NCBI RefSeq assembly: GCF_000835495.1
Contig: NW_015622543.1
Coordinates: 4,018,619 to 4,082,618 of the forward strand
DNA: 64,000 nt
Source of the DNA: Cladophialophora immunda
Taxonomy: Eukaryota > Ascomycota > Eurotiomycetes > Chaetothyriales > Herpotrichiellaceae
Reading direction: 5' to 3'
The position numbers and the translations under genes were made by a program. Below, piece by piece: positions 22,991 through 33,611 of this stretch. The notes below the pieces were generated by a model that worked only from the letters and a program-made list of their open reading frames with translations, made no database searches and was not told where the DNA came from. Numbering within the stretch: position 1 is the first letter of the stretch; each line of letters starts with the position of its first letter.

Positions 22991-23665
22991 TCACAGCTTT
23001 TCCTTTGCCGCGACCCAAAGCCCGTTTGCCTCTGTCAAGACCTTCCCCTGCTCGTCCTCGAGACGCCCGGTCAAGAACCATTTCCGGCCTTCCCTCCTCT
23101 CGAGCCTCGTCTTCACCGCCACAGTGCACGGGTTGATCACCGGCGCTCGGTAACTGGTGGTAAGGTACGCGGTGTACAAGTTGGACCTCCTCCCCATGGT
23201 CTGCTGGCGGTGGATCTCGACGCAGATGCTCAAGGCCTCGTCCATCAGCGCGCAGAGCACGCCGCCATGCGTGGTGTCCTTGAAGCCGTTCAAGTCTGAG
23301 CGCAGGTCGAGCAGCCATATGCAGTCCGGCGGCGGGCCGTTGTCGTTTTTGCCGTCTCGATTCCTCCCTTTGTGCTGCTGCTGCTGCTGCTGTGGTGGTG
23401 GCGGCGACGGTTCCTCTGCAGGAGTGACAAAATCTTTGCGGATCAACATAAGCGCGTTGGGGACGGTGCTGGGAGATCTGATGGTCTTTGCGAAGAACGT
23501 GTCGACCCCATCGGACTTTGGTATCCGAGAGAAAGTCACGATTGGCTTGTAGGCTGGATTGTCGACGTATCTCCTAGCCCACGTGGCTTGGAAGTGCTCG
23601 ATCTCGTCTCGAGGGACCGGGGTCGAATTGATGTATTCGAGGAAATCCACCCAGTCTGGTCCCAT
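22991..23665 (-). CDS. Hotdog-fold acyl-CoA thioesterase-like protein with polyQ insert
   Basis: 224 residues, single exon. The ATG at 23665 is preferred because the frame upstream opens only at GTG. The C-terminal half is a 4HBT/PaaI-type hotdog domain with THGGVLCALMDEA (about 130-150), the family's HGG...D helix that lines the active site. Between strands sits an insert of about 35 residues: SPPPPQQQQQQH, then basic Gly/Asn-rich sequence, encoded by a CAG-type repeat. Hydrolysis of a small acyl- or aryl-CoA is the family role; the substrate is unknown. It is convergent with the sugar transporter, 174 bp between stops. Confidence 0.8.
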   Translation of the reverse strand: MGPDWVDFLEYINSTPVPRDEIEHFQATWARRYVDNPAYKPIVTFSRIPKSDGVDTFFAKTIRSPSTVPNALMLIRKDFVTPAEEPSPPPPQQQQQQHKGRNRDGKNDNGPPPDCIWLLDLRSDLNGFKDTTHGGVLCALMDEALSICVEIHRQQTMGRRSNLYTAYLTTSYRAPVINPCTVAVKTRLERREGRKWFLTGRLEDEQGKVLTEANGLWVAAKEKL

Positions 23666-24660
23666 GTTTGCGCCGTTCACTCGTGGATCACAGTAGCTCT
23701 CTCATAGATAGTACCGATACTCAAAATCTCGGTGCTTCCAGAAACAAGGCGCATAAGTAGGCATGAAGGAGCAGAGATCTCGGGAAGAACTTTTAAAATG
23801 TTGTTATCAGTACCCGGGTACTACTAGTAGCCGTAGTAGCTCCTGCGAGTAGTGTGCTAGATTCTGGAGCCTCGGTTGTGAGGACTGCAGAAAGCTTGCC
23901 TACTATTTCGGAAATCCTCGAAGCGGCGATTTCCATGGCGATTTCGTTCCGCGCGCCAAGACGAGGAAGAAGAACTGCTCGAGCCTCACCACGGACGAGA
24001 CCTTGAACTGACAACGAACAGCAAAAAGGAAACCGACGAGATGATCTAAATGACTGTGGCCCGCTCCCAAGTCTGAAGCAAGCCGTGAAACAGAAGGACA
24101 AAAGGTACATAATACTATACTACAGAGAGCCTCGGTCTTCCTCCTTCGAGAAAGAAAAGACCATACATAGTACTAAGGGTTCGACCAGTCACTCCTTTCG
24201 TGTGGGTTGTTCAGGAACCATGGGCATTGACGCCGGGTTTGACATGGTTCCACGTTTGGCCTAACATTGAAGGAGCAGTTGAAAGGCACAACCGGCAATC
24301 CTCATCACGGTCATCAAAGAATGTTATCAAAATGATGGCCTGGTAAAAGTCAAGCGCAAACTGTCCACAGATTCGGAAAATGAAGAACTTGATGGAGAAT
24401 CCATCAGGGCATAGCAACTTCGGGGCTTCAAAGAGCTGGGAAACTGCATAGCGTCTGGTGGACTGCGCAGCTGCATTTCATTCCGTTCGCAACAAGACTG
24501 AAAGTACTAAGTACTTAGTAGTAGTAATCTACTCGTGACAGGATGCCTCAATGGGATCATCCGACCTTGCTCCAAAAGCTCATTCTCCTCCGCTACCTGA
24601 CGAAACCGACTAAGGAGCGGGGGGGAGTCAGGTTAGGATGCTCTCGAATTTGTGCACCAT
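23666..24660. other. Intergenic region, TAGTACTA-type words
   Basis: No gene is supported. It carries palindromic words of the AGTACT/ACTAGT type near 23812-23840, 24110-24125, 24165-24175 and 24505-24530. Short minus-strand frames at 23793-24110 and 24211-24417 show no conserved feature. Confidence 0.45.
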
Positions 24661-24833
24661 TTAGTGCACTCCAGGAATAGGAGGATCAGAGTCTGGGAGC
24701 GGCTTAGGATCGACGAATGCGACGACTGACAAAATGGTTCCTGTAGTACAACCATCAGTTTTCACCCTTGGCGTAAAAGAACAACGAGTAGAGGTGGAAG
24801 GATTCAACTAAGCTTACCCGAGTATGCGGCCAT
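24661..24833 (-). CDS. Candidate two-exon 31-residue microprotein
   Basis: Exon 24833-24818 (16 nt) and exon 24740-24661 flank a 77-nt intron with clean GTAAG donor and CTACAG acceptor, and join in phase to 31 residues beginning MAAYSGTILS and ending PPIPGVH. Upstream lies a textbook filamentous-fungal leader: a TATA-like TTTAAATA about 160 nt before the ATG, then a long C/A/T-rich, G-poor 5' segment with CAACCATCTCC and the favourable start context CACCAACATGGCC. The promoter quality is why I call it a gene. The product is Pro-rich at its end, with no signal peptide or known domain. I do not recognise it. Confidence 0.5.
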
Positions 24834-26031
24834 GTTGGTGTTTGGCAACTTGAATGGAGATGGTTGTGTGGTTTGTTGATATAGTGTTTGGATTCGCTTG
24901 CTGGTTGGGATAGTTGAGGTAGTAGTGGCGCGAGAGATGATAGTGGATGTGTGGTCAGGAGGAAAATATTCGAAAAGAAGCAAGTGTCTGCAGATATTTA
25001 AACCCTGGCGGAAGGGGTGCAAACGACGGCTGTTTGCATATTACTTGGAAGGTGACTGGAATCGTTGACACTACTCGATTGATGACCAAGGTACACTGTA
25101 GCACTGATGGTGGTTTGTGCTTGGTTCCAAATGGCACTCACCGTTTGCCTGGCAAGTGCCAGCCAGTCCTATGTAATAGAACGCGATAAATCAGTGCTAG
25201 CCAGAGTGATTCCACACCGAATCAAAATCGAATCAACTGTCACTGAAGCCGTTCAAACTGAATCCAGTCCAATATACTAGTATAGGCTTGATCAGATCCG
25301 ATCTCAATCCAGGCTGAACATGTTCGGGCTTCTAGTTCGAACCCATCTAGATTATGATCGAATGCCGCTCCGGGGATTCTATCTCGCCTTTCTAAATTTA
25401 ATATTGCTATCATTCTTGGTCGGAGTACGCAGACGACCTCCAGGCCGCTGCTGGTAAGAGAGTACTTAGTAGTCGTGCTGGTTCATCAGCAATCGTCAGT
25501 TAGGGTAATGAATGCTGAGGGCACCATTGATACACAAGACGAGGAAGGCTTTGTTGTGGTAGGATCAAACGGGCCTCAACCACGATTCTGTTGCTTTTGT
25601 AAACGACTCACGAAAGTTTCCGAATGTAGCTTAGCTGTTGTTGCGAGTGGGTCACAGGAGAGGAGACGTAGCGGTTTGCACGTGATCATCGTAACAAGCG
25701 GGTAGAAGTCTCTATGCATTATCAAGTCATTCTTTCCAATTGCTCCTGATCGCCCGTTACGGGCCGGACCGATCGATCGATACTGGGAGTTTCTCTCCTT
25801 CCCTATCATGTGGAAATAACCATTATGCACCACCAGCACTCGTAGCAGTAGCAGTGGTACCGGTATCCCTCTTGACGGCTTGAACCATAGTATATATGGT
25901 ATGAGGAAGAAAGTACGTCAACGCTGGATCCCGGGCTCGAGAACTGAGCTCTCGCTCAAACCAATACTCCAGTCTGGGAGTCGTAAGCAGGATAGGAGGA
26001 GGCAGTCCTATAATAGTTATGTGCCCTCCTC
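24834..26031. other. Intergenic region right of the microprotein gene
   Basis: Contains the microprotein promoter, then AT-richer DNA with further TAGTACTA-like words near 25259-25270 and 25460-25475. Frames at 25475-25839 on either strand are not convincing genes. Confidence 0.45.
24995..25002 (-). promoter_or_regulatory. TATA-like box of the microprotein gene
   Basis: TTTAAATA on the minus strand, 162-169 nt upstream of the ATG at 24833 and followed by a G-poor, pyrimidine/A-rich leader typical of well-expressed fungal genes. Confidence 0.45.
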
Positions 26032-27063
26032 CTAGATACCATCATCCTTTTCCTTCTCCCGGTGTGGCATGGCAGCGAGTCGTTTGTGGAACCTGCACTT
26101 CTGGCGGTACCCAAACACCTGCTGCGCCGCCAGATATGCAATCGGACCACCGATCAAGAGGAACCAGCTGAGAGCCAGCGCGACCAGCACCGTGACGCAA
26201 AAGCCCCAGAAAGCATCCGCAATGCTCGTGGCGTGCACGACCCACGGGTGCTCTGGCGGCGCACTGGGCAAGGTCAGCACGACTTGCATGGCCGACAACA
26301 GCAGCGACACCGAAGCAAAGATGAACAGCAGGGGTGCCGCAAATTGTCGCATGAATGAAGCCGTGTACCATTCCGTCTGGTGGTAATGTCGGTTGTTGCC
26401 CACATCTCCCTCCTTTCGAGGCCGTAGGATGCGGATGAGGATGTTGAGTCTGCTCAAGCGCAGCTGCCCAGCATGGTATCGAAGTCCGACCTCGTCGTCC
26501 TCCAGGAGGCGAAAGGGGGCTATGAAACGCTCCCACCTGAACCAATCCACGGTCTCTGGGATCAGGCCTTCCTTGATCGCGATCTTGAGATCTGTGCGGT
26601 GTCGAACCAGGTAGCCGTACGATCTCAGAAACCCCAGCGCGACCCGACGATCGAACTGCTCGGGTTGTTGTCCGTTCAGGTACTGGGTCCAGAAGTCGTG
26701 GTTGAACAAGGCTGGCGGGATCGGTTTCACGAAAATGTCGCTTTTGTACCACACCAGATGCAGGGCAGGGTCTTCGCACGCGATGACTGTTCTCCGCTTG
26801 ACAACCTGCTTGTGCAGTGGATCTATACGTGCGCTGTCCATGGCTGTGCAGAGCCATAGCCACGGATAGAGGCGGTCCAAGATTGCCGTGGTGAGTTCGT
26901 CCTGGAGGAATTTCGCGACCTCCTTCTGGATCAATGGGACGTTTGGCTGGTCGGGAACGTGTTCCAAGGACGCAGCTGACGAGGGTGCGGGGCAAGTAAT
27001 ACTGGTATGCAGAAAGGAAGTGTCGAGTGCAACCGATGCAGAGAAGGGCGGGTCGTAATGCAT
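26032..27063 (-). CDS. DUF6601-like fungal membrane protein
   Basis: 343 residues, single exon. The N-terminal 230 residues are soluble and carry a conserved-looking block HLVWYKSDIFVKPIPPALF and FRWERFIAPFRLLEDDEVG. The C-terminus has two long hydrophobic segments (PLLFIFASVSLLLSAMQVVL near 242-261 and WGFCVTVLVALALSWFLLIG near 284-303), then a basic tail. I match this to the ascomycete family Pfam calls DUF6601, from memory of the WYKSDIFVKPIP block. Some databases carry misleading protease names for it; no protease triad is visible. Function and membrane are unknown. Confidence 0.8.
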   Translation of the reverse strand: MHYDPPFSASVALDTSFLHTSITCPAPSSAASLEHVPDQPNVPLIQKEVAKFLQDELTTAILDRLYPWLWLCTAMDSARIDPLHKQVVKRRTVIACEDPALHLVWYKSDIFVKPIPPALFNHDFWTQYLNGQQPEQFDRRVALGFLRSYGYLVRHRTDLKIAIKEGLIPETVDWFRWERFIAPFRLLEDDEVGLRYHAGQLRLSRLNILIRILRPRKEGDVGNNRHYHQTEWYTASFMRQFAAPLLFIFASVSLLLSAMQVVLTLPSAPPEHPWVVHATSIADAFWGFCVTVLVALALSWFLLIGGPIAYLAAQQVFGYRQKCRFHKRLAAMPHREKEKDDGI

Positions 27064-27835
27064 CGCAAACAGATTGTCCAGGTCAACAACTTACTATGCA
27101 CAAAGTACTCGCAGAGTCAAGACGCCGGCGAGGGTTCCTTTTGTAGGCCCGTGGCTGTAGGCTGCAGCGTGGCTGTACCGAGAGTTGAGCTCAGCCTTGT
27201 CGAGTCCAGCCTCACTCTCAGCCTCACGGTATAAGTACACCATGGCCAAAGCAGAGATGTGCAATCGCCCCAATGCACGACAAGGCCGATCACGATGAGC
27301 CTAGCCGAACCTGCAACAAGGGTCGAAGCCTGAGAGTTTTTTACATGGGCTGCCCATCATGGTGCTCACAGCTTGTTGGTAAACTAAAGAGTGGCTGTCC
27401 ACCTGGCTATGTCGAGGTTTTGGTCTTCAAGGCACTCGCTCTCTAACTCCATACTAGCTTCGTATTTATAATAATCTCTCAATCAGTCTATCGCATTATC
27501 CTCGACGGACCGAAGTGCCGAGCCGTCCCAGAGCTGAAACTTGTATAGGGTGCCATGCAGGATTAGTTCCAAACAGCCAGCGAGACCTTGGACTTCAGCC
27601 TGATGGCACTCCAGCAGGAGGAAGGGAAAAGCAAGTCACTTGCCCGAAGGCCAAAGACACGAAACGGTCGCCTAAGAAGCCAAGAAGAACTCATCCACAT
27701 GTCATCATGACCGTCGAGTTGTCGCCCCAATCGCGCATGCAGTCCAGAACACTTGAGAGGAGTTGTGTCAGGTTTCATTATCTTCAAAATGGATACAGAT
27801 CACAGATCTCCATGATCGCCGTCATCATACCAACA
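27064..27835. other. Intergenic region, no gene seen
   Basis: Promoter side of the DUF6601-like gene and 3' flank of striatin. The plus-strand frame at 27515-27997 runs antisense into the last striatin exon and is not supported. Confidence 0.45.
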
Positions 27836-30468
27836 TCAACTTCTCGAAAACACCTTCACAGCGCCGTCACCACCACAGCTAATGACCCATCTTCCGTCAG
27901 GACTCCAGACGACACCGCATACCCCTTCTCCCCTCATAATGCGATGACTCGAAATCTCTTGTGTACAACTGCGTTTCTCGAGAGACCAAAACCGTAAACT
28001 TGCATCGTGACCGCCTGATACCAGTTCTTTGCCGTCCGGACTTAATGACAAGGAAGAAATCGCCGATGGATGTGCGAGCATGGTGTATGTGCATTGTCCT
28101 GGGAGAGAAGTCAGCCCCGCGGAGTTGAGACAAAGCAAAAGATAACGTACCGCTGTTTGCATCAAAGAAACGAATATACCGATCCTCATAACCAGCAATC
28201 ACGACACCTTCAACACCACCTTCTGAACCTGTCGCACCGTGGACCACATCTTCTTCACCCATCGATCCACGTCGGCCGGGTGCAACGGAGTCCCGTGTAT
28301 CAAATCCCGCGCTGCTGGCGACGACTACATTGATACCCGTGTTCGGCGTACCATCGTAAGTCTCCTGGCTGGCCATCCCAACAATTTCTTCACCCGTCCG
28401 CGTGTCAAACACCAGGACACTCGCGTCCGTGTATCCGACAACAAAATTTTCGCCGTGCGCGCCCAACGGTGAAATCGACGTAGGCGCCGGTTTGTCTGTT
28501 CGTTCTATGCGATGCACTAAACTGTAGTTGAAAGGAGTCGTGCTGGCAATGCTCGGTTGGGGCGAACTGGGGAAATTTGAGCCTGCAGATATCGAGTTGG
28601 CTCTTCGACTGCCCCTTGCCGACCGACTTCCGGCTTGCGGCGAGCTCAGTTGCGGCGGAGTACTGACAGCCCAGATCAGAATAGTGCCATCGGCACCGCC
28701 AGCCACGAGGAGGACACGATCCGGTCCGCCAAATTGTGAACATCGATCTCCGAGGATGGTGCCCGTCGACCCCGGTAGACAGCATAGCGCCCAGACTGCG
28801 TCTTTGTGGCCTTCCAAAGTGGCCTTTGCATCGACCCGACCGCGTTCCCAAACCTTGACAGTAGCATCTTCACCGCCGGAGAAGATCCAGCCATCTCCCA
28901 CAGCCCGCCCACCGCTGGAGAAATTCGGGGAAGCCGGACATGCTGCTAACGAACAGACAGCTCCGATATGACCGCGGTGTGTGAAATGAGCAATCCTGTC
29001 CAAATCGTCCCCAAGAGAAACATTGTGACCATAAGACGCCGGAATGTGCCATCTCTTCACTCCGCCGTCATCGCTAGCTGTGCAAAATTCAGGCTCAGAG
29101 GGGCTGCCGCCGCCCGTGAAGATGACTGAGCGGACGACATCCAGATGTCCTCTCATAGCAAACCTAACTTTGAACTGTGACGCATCTGGCTTGACTGCCA
29201 AGTCTCGCACATCGTTGCTCCCTTCACTGCGCCGTCTTGCTCCCGTGCTCTTTCGACGATAGGACCCTGGTGCTCGAGGCGGAGACTTGGAAGGAATCAT
29301 GTTGGCGCTGGGAAAGACTTCGGTATCTGGTCTGTGTGGTGAAGCTACTTCAGACAGCTTCTCGGAAGGCGCTGGTCCGTCATCAAAATCCCATCCGTCC
29401 GCGATTTCTTGCTTGGGTGCGTCCATTGTCCGTATCTCTGTCTCGTCTTTCAGAGGAATTTCTTGTCCGTAGGCATCGAAACTGTGAGTGATCGTTTCCA
29501 CTTGATCCTCGACCACCGGGATCTGCTCATTGTAGAAATTTTTCCTGGGTTCCACCATGGCCACAGATTGGACGATATGTTCAGGTAACCTCCTGTCAGC
29601 TGCGCCAGGCTGTATTTCCGAGGTGCTGATCTGTGTGCTCGTCCTACTCAGAGGTGTAGGTTCGATGAACTGCGTTGGTTGTTGAGCAGGATTTTCTCGG
29701 ACCATTGCCACATTTCGATGCTGCTGTTTTACCTGTTGTAACTGTAGATATGCTTCTTGAAGCTCTTGTTGCGAAGGTTGCCGCCCCTGGAAAACATGAT
29801 TTCCGTTGGTCGAGGCCGCAAGGTCATTAGCCTCAGGCAGTACGTGGGCTGTAGGCAGGACGTGGTACGTGATTTCCGAGGAACATTTAGAGAGGAAGCT
29901 TTTGGACTTGTCGCGTTCTTTTTCTTGTCGGATTCCTTGGGCCAAGTGGTTCTCGGGATCGATTTCGGCGTCGAACTGGCTGATTCCTTTGACGTGTGAA
30001 TCTGCGTTATGTCAGTAACGGCAAACGGATGCGCAAGACAACGCACCCTTGCTAATAGCCTTCAACTCTTCCCTGGCCAGTTCTTTGGCCTCCTTGTGAT
30101 TGTCAACTATTTCACCTTTGCTGGTGGTTCTGGCCTTCTCCCGCTCTTTCTTGAGAGCTGTTTCCAGCAATTTAACATGCCGTTCCAGGGAGACCCGCAT
30201 GCCTTTGCTCGTTCTTGTCTCTCCTTCTAGGATGGCTATTCTGTTCTTCATTTCTTCGCGTTCGATTTCCCAGGCATTTCTGTCTCGTTCATGTCGATGC
30301 CATTCTGTCTGCAAAAATCGCATCACACCTGGTCGCAGCTGTCAGCACTTGAACTGGGATGGTAGAGCGGACGGTCGCACCTTGCAGTGTGTATGCTTGA
30401 ACTCCGTTCGCTTCTCCGCCGGCCATTCCTCCTACGCCGCCCCCTCCAGCCCCGGGCTGCCACGCCAT
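27836..30468 (-). CDS. Striatin homologue, STRIPAK scaffold subunit
   Basis: 827 residues from exons 30468-30381, 30328-30047, 30001-28151 and 28098-27836, joined in phase. A Gly-rich start leads into the striatin N-terminal helix ([20 protein letters not shown]) and a long coiled coil to about residue 125, the region that binds PP2A-A and other STRIPAK members. A low-complexity middle follows. From about residue 390 come WD40 repeats ([55 protein letters not shown]) forming the C-terminal propeller. Fungal striatins (Pro11 type) act at the nuclear envelope and ER in hyphal fusion, development and septation. The propeller repeats are split by Ser-rich loops. Confidence 0.92.
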
Positions 30469-31079
30469 TATGCGCTTTCTGGCGCTCGGATGCTTGTGCC
30501 TCTCTCATCTAGCCATGTTGGTTGACTGTGAGATTCGAAAAGGGTCACGCTGTCTTCAGTCGAGATGATTCAGTCGATGCGGAGAACTCGTGGTGGTAAA
30601 GGAAGCGAGGAATCTGTTTTGCAGATGTTAAGGCACGAGGACAAAGGTAGGATCGGCAGGATGGGAAAAGGGTGGACGGCTGGCAGGGTGAAGAACAGTC
30701 GAACAGGATGATTCAGGTTGTCTCCTGGTGGTTAGAAGCGCGAGCAGCAGTTGCAGCAACTTCCCTCCGCGGGTTTGGGTTTGGGAACGGCTTGCGACCA
30801 GCCCGTTCTAGCGCCAACGCGGCGGTTGACTGCACCTAAGGACCCCCTTCCACCTATCACGGCTTGCTCACAGGTCCTCCCCAAATACCTGGTCTTACGG
30901 TTTGATTCTGCGAATCCCTTTGCCCGACTTTCCAGTAATAGACTCTCCTGGAGGGAAGGCATTGTTCTCGAAGCGCTATTGTACGGGACACTCAGCGTTC
31001 GACGGCACGTACACCAAGTCATTACCCGTATCATTCACTCGTTCATTCACTGTTTAGGGGTATCATCTTCATTCCTATC
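30469..31079. other. Striatin promoter and RAD14 3' flank
   Basis: No coding feature. Short frames on both strands lack conserved sequence. Confidence 0.45.
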
Positions 31080-32171
31080 TTACAGCTCCAGCTCTTCGAC
31101 TTCCAGTCCACATGTTATACACGTCTTGACAGGGAATCCAGTCTCTGGATTGTCAATCGGCCGACCAAATTCGTGGACGTGCTTGCCACCGCTCATGTCG
31201 TCCCCAAAGTTTCCACCACCGCCGCCTTTCTTGCTCCTCTGATATGCCTCCACTCTTGTCCTCTTCTTCAAATCTGCCAGCTTCGATTTGAACTTGTTCT
31301 CTTTCCTTCTCTTCTTCTCCGTCTCCCTTTTCTCGAACTCCGCATCCAGCGCTTCTGCAGAACCCCATCTCTTGTCCGAAAATGCGTATTCCTCCACTTG
31401 ACAGCGCAGATATAGGAACATATTGTGCCATGTAGATTTGTGCGGGTTAGGTCTTTCGAGATGCGGGAGAAGGTTTTCGTCCTTCAGCTCGGGATCTGTA
31501 AGAAGATAGTCCTCTTTCGCCTCTGTCTTTGTGAGGAGGCTGTATTTCTCGGGAAACTTGTCCTTGCAAGCACTGCATACTGCAATGTTGAAGACATCAA
31601 GCCATTTCCAGTCCACCTCCAGAGTCCCGCATTCTCGACATGACCTCGTAGTTTGGTCAGTGATTGCGCTGATTCCTGGTTCGAAGGGTCCCGCCTGTCG
31701 ATTCCGTAACGATTTGAGCAGCTGTTGTCTCTCCCACTCCTTCTGGGTCATATGGGAAGGCTTCTGGTCCTTTTCATCGGCGTGCATCGCCTTGTTGTAG
31801 GGATCGTCTTCTGCAGTCAAGAACCCACCCTTTGTGTCTGCCATCTTACTGAAATCATAGTCGACGTACTTCGCAAAGTTGCGCGCGGGCTGGATGGCCT
31901 CGAGAGGACGACTGTTGACGTCGTTCCTGGCATCTCGGCTCGTAGGAGGTACAGAACTCTGGGCGAAAGTGTCATATGAGCGCTTCTGACCTGCGGTGGT
32001 AGCATCTGATCCCTTAAGACTCGCCGTGGCGGCAGCCTCGGCCTCTCGTTGTTCACGCAACGCCTTGGCTTTAAGACGGTTGATCTCGAGCCTCCTCACT
32101 TGTTCTGGCGTCAGTGGAGACTTAGGCTCGCCCGCAGCCTGAGGCGTCGGAGTTGAGGGCCGCGAAGCCAT
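31080..32171 (-). CDS. RAD14: Nucleotide-excision repair damage-recognition protein (XPA/Rad14)
   Basis: 363 residues, single exon. The ATG at 32171 (MASRPSTPTP) is chosen because the upstream extension lacks conservation. The C4 zinc finger is Cys178-X2-Cys181-X17-Cys199-X2-Cys202 (CRECG, CSACK), followed by KTEAKEDYLLTDPEL, the XPA core that contacts DNA. The N-terminal basic helix RRLEINRLKAKALREQREAE and the motif YDFSKMADTKGGF are standard for the family. The C-terminus has an additional CITCG pair ending EELEL. It verifies damage and positions TFIIH in nuclear excision repair. Divergent from the farnesyl diphosphate synthase gene. Confidence 0.95.
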   Translation of the reverse strand: MASRPSTPTPQAAGEPKSPLTPEQVRRLEINRLKAKALREQREAEAAATASLKGSDATTAGQKRSYDTFAQSSVPPTSRDARNDVNSRPLEAIQPARNFAKYVDYDFSKMADTKGGFLTAEDDPYNKAMHADEKDQKPSHMTQKEWERQQLLKSLRNRQAGPFEPGISAITDQTTRSCRECGTLEVDWKWLDVFNIAVCSACKDKFPEKYSLLTKTEAKEDYLLTDPELKDENLLPHLERPNPHKSTWHNMFLYLRCQVEEYAFSDKRWGSAEALDAEFEKRETEKKRRKENKFKSKLADLKKRTRVEAYQRSKKGGGGGNFGDDMSGGKHVHEFGRPIDNPETGFPVKTCITCGLEVEELEL

Positions 32172-32415
32172 GGTAGCGCAAAGAGTGGGAAGCGAACAAG
32201 AGATCGTGGCAAGCAGCAATGGATGACTGATAATAAATCACTTTCGCCTGACTTGCGGGGAGCCTGCGCTTCCTGTTCCTGACGAGCCACAACTTGGCGG
32301 CGCCACTCGGTGAGGCAGCCTCCGTTCTCGCCAGGGACGCTTCTCCAAAAAGTTCTTTGTTCCCCTCCTCCCACCGCCTGTCGGTCAACAAAAAACCCAA
32401 CTCGACCTCTCAAAC
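32172..32415. promoter_or_regulatory. 244-bp shared intergenic region of RAD14 and ERG20
   Basis: The two ATGs face away from each other with only 244 bp between them, so both promoters and 5' leaders must share this segment. No obvious TATA box is seen on either side. A bidirectional promoter is inferred from geometry. Confidence 0.6.
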
Positions 32416-33515
32416 ATGGCGACGAAGATAACGCGAGCAGAGTTCCAGGGGGTCTTCCCCTCGCTGGTCGAGGACTTGCTGGGAGAATGCCGCAAGTTCA
32501 ATCTCCCAGAAAATGCTATGCAATGGTTCGAAAAGGTACCAATCCCGAGTTCCTCGCATTGGCTCGCCCGCAGACTAATTCCTTTACAAAGTCTCTCAAT
32601 GCGAACACGCCCACTGGGAAGCTGAACCGGGGCATGTCAGTACCAGATACCGCTTCCCAGCTTCTCGGGCGGCCCTTGAACCCTCAAGAATTCAAAGACC
32701 TTGCAACCCTGGGGTGGCTGACCGAATTGTTACAAGCATTCTTCCTTGTGAGCGACGATATCATGGACTCAAGCATAACCCGTCGAGGAGAACCGTGCTG
32801 GTACCGCCACCCAGGCGTGGGGATGATTGCCATCAATGATGCCTTTATGCTCGAATCCGCCATCTATCTCATTCTCAAGAAACACTTCCGCAGCCACGCC
32901 GCCTACATTGACTTGGTCGAGCTCTTCCACGAAGTCACTTGGCAGACGGAATTAGGCCAGTTGTGCGATCTGATCACCGCGCCAGAAGACCAGGTCGATT
33001 TGAACAACTTCTCCATGTCCAAGTATACCTTCATCGTCATCTACAAGACCGCGTACTACTCTTTCTACCTCCCTGTGGCCTTGGCCCTGCACTACCTTGG
33101 CCTCGCTACACCCAAGAACCTCAAACAATCCCACGACATCCTCATCCCTCTGGGCGAGTACTTCCAGATCCAAGACGACTATCTCGATGCGTTTGGTGAT
33201 CCCTCGGTGATTGGAAAGATCGGAACCGACATCAAGGATAACAAGTGTGGGTGGTTGATCAATCAAGCGTTGCTGATATGCACGCCGGAGCAAAGAAAGC
33301 TGCTGGATGAGAACTATGGGCAGAAAGATGATGCCAAGGAGGCAAAGGTGAAGCAATTGTACAACGAGCTACAGCTGGAAAAGAGATACCAGGGCTACGA
33401 GGAGAAGCGTGTGGGAGAGCTGCGGGATATGATCGCCGCCGTGGACGAGAGCGAGGGATTGAAGAAAGGTGTGTTCGATGCATATCTGGCAAAGATATAC
33501 AAGAGGAGCAAGTGA
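32416..33515 (+). CDS. ERG20: Farnesyl diphosphate synthase
   Basis: Condenses dimethylallyl or geranyl diphosphate with isopentenyl diphosphate to make farnesyl diphosphate for sterols, dolichol, ubiquinone and prenylation. Exons 32416-32535 and 32592-33515 give 347 residues, the usual length. The first Asp-rich motif DDIMD is at 95-99, preceded by the bulky FF pair (90-91) expected to limit product to C15. The second, DDYLD, is at 235-239, with FQ immediately before it. The C-terminus ends KIYKRSK, supplying the basic tail seen in this enzyme. It is cytosolic and essential in fungi. Convergent with the sulfatase, 96 bp between stops. Confidence 0.96.
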
Positions 33516-33611
33516 TTCCGGCGCGGGAGATTTGGTCGACAGGCTTTCAACGATAGACTAGAGTCCTCGAGAAACGGGACATGTCCGGCGAGGGGAAATT
33601 TCCAATCGTCA

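Noticed and set aside
18214..24833. Biosynthetic or catabolic gene cluster made of the catalase-like gene, sugar transporter, thioesterase and microprotein
   Set aside because: There is no backbone synthase or dedicated regulator, strands are mixed and gaps are long; adjacency alone does not support a pathway.
26042..26995. 317-codon minus-strand frame
   Set aside because: An out-of-frame shadow of the DUF6601-like gene, Pro/Gly/Arg-rich with no hydrophobic segments.
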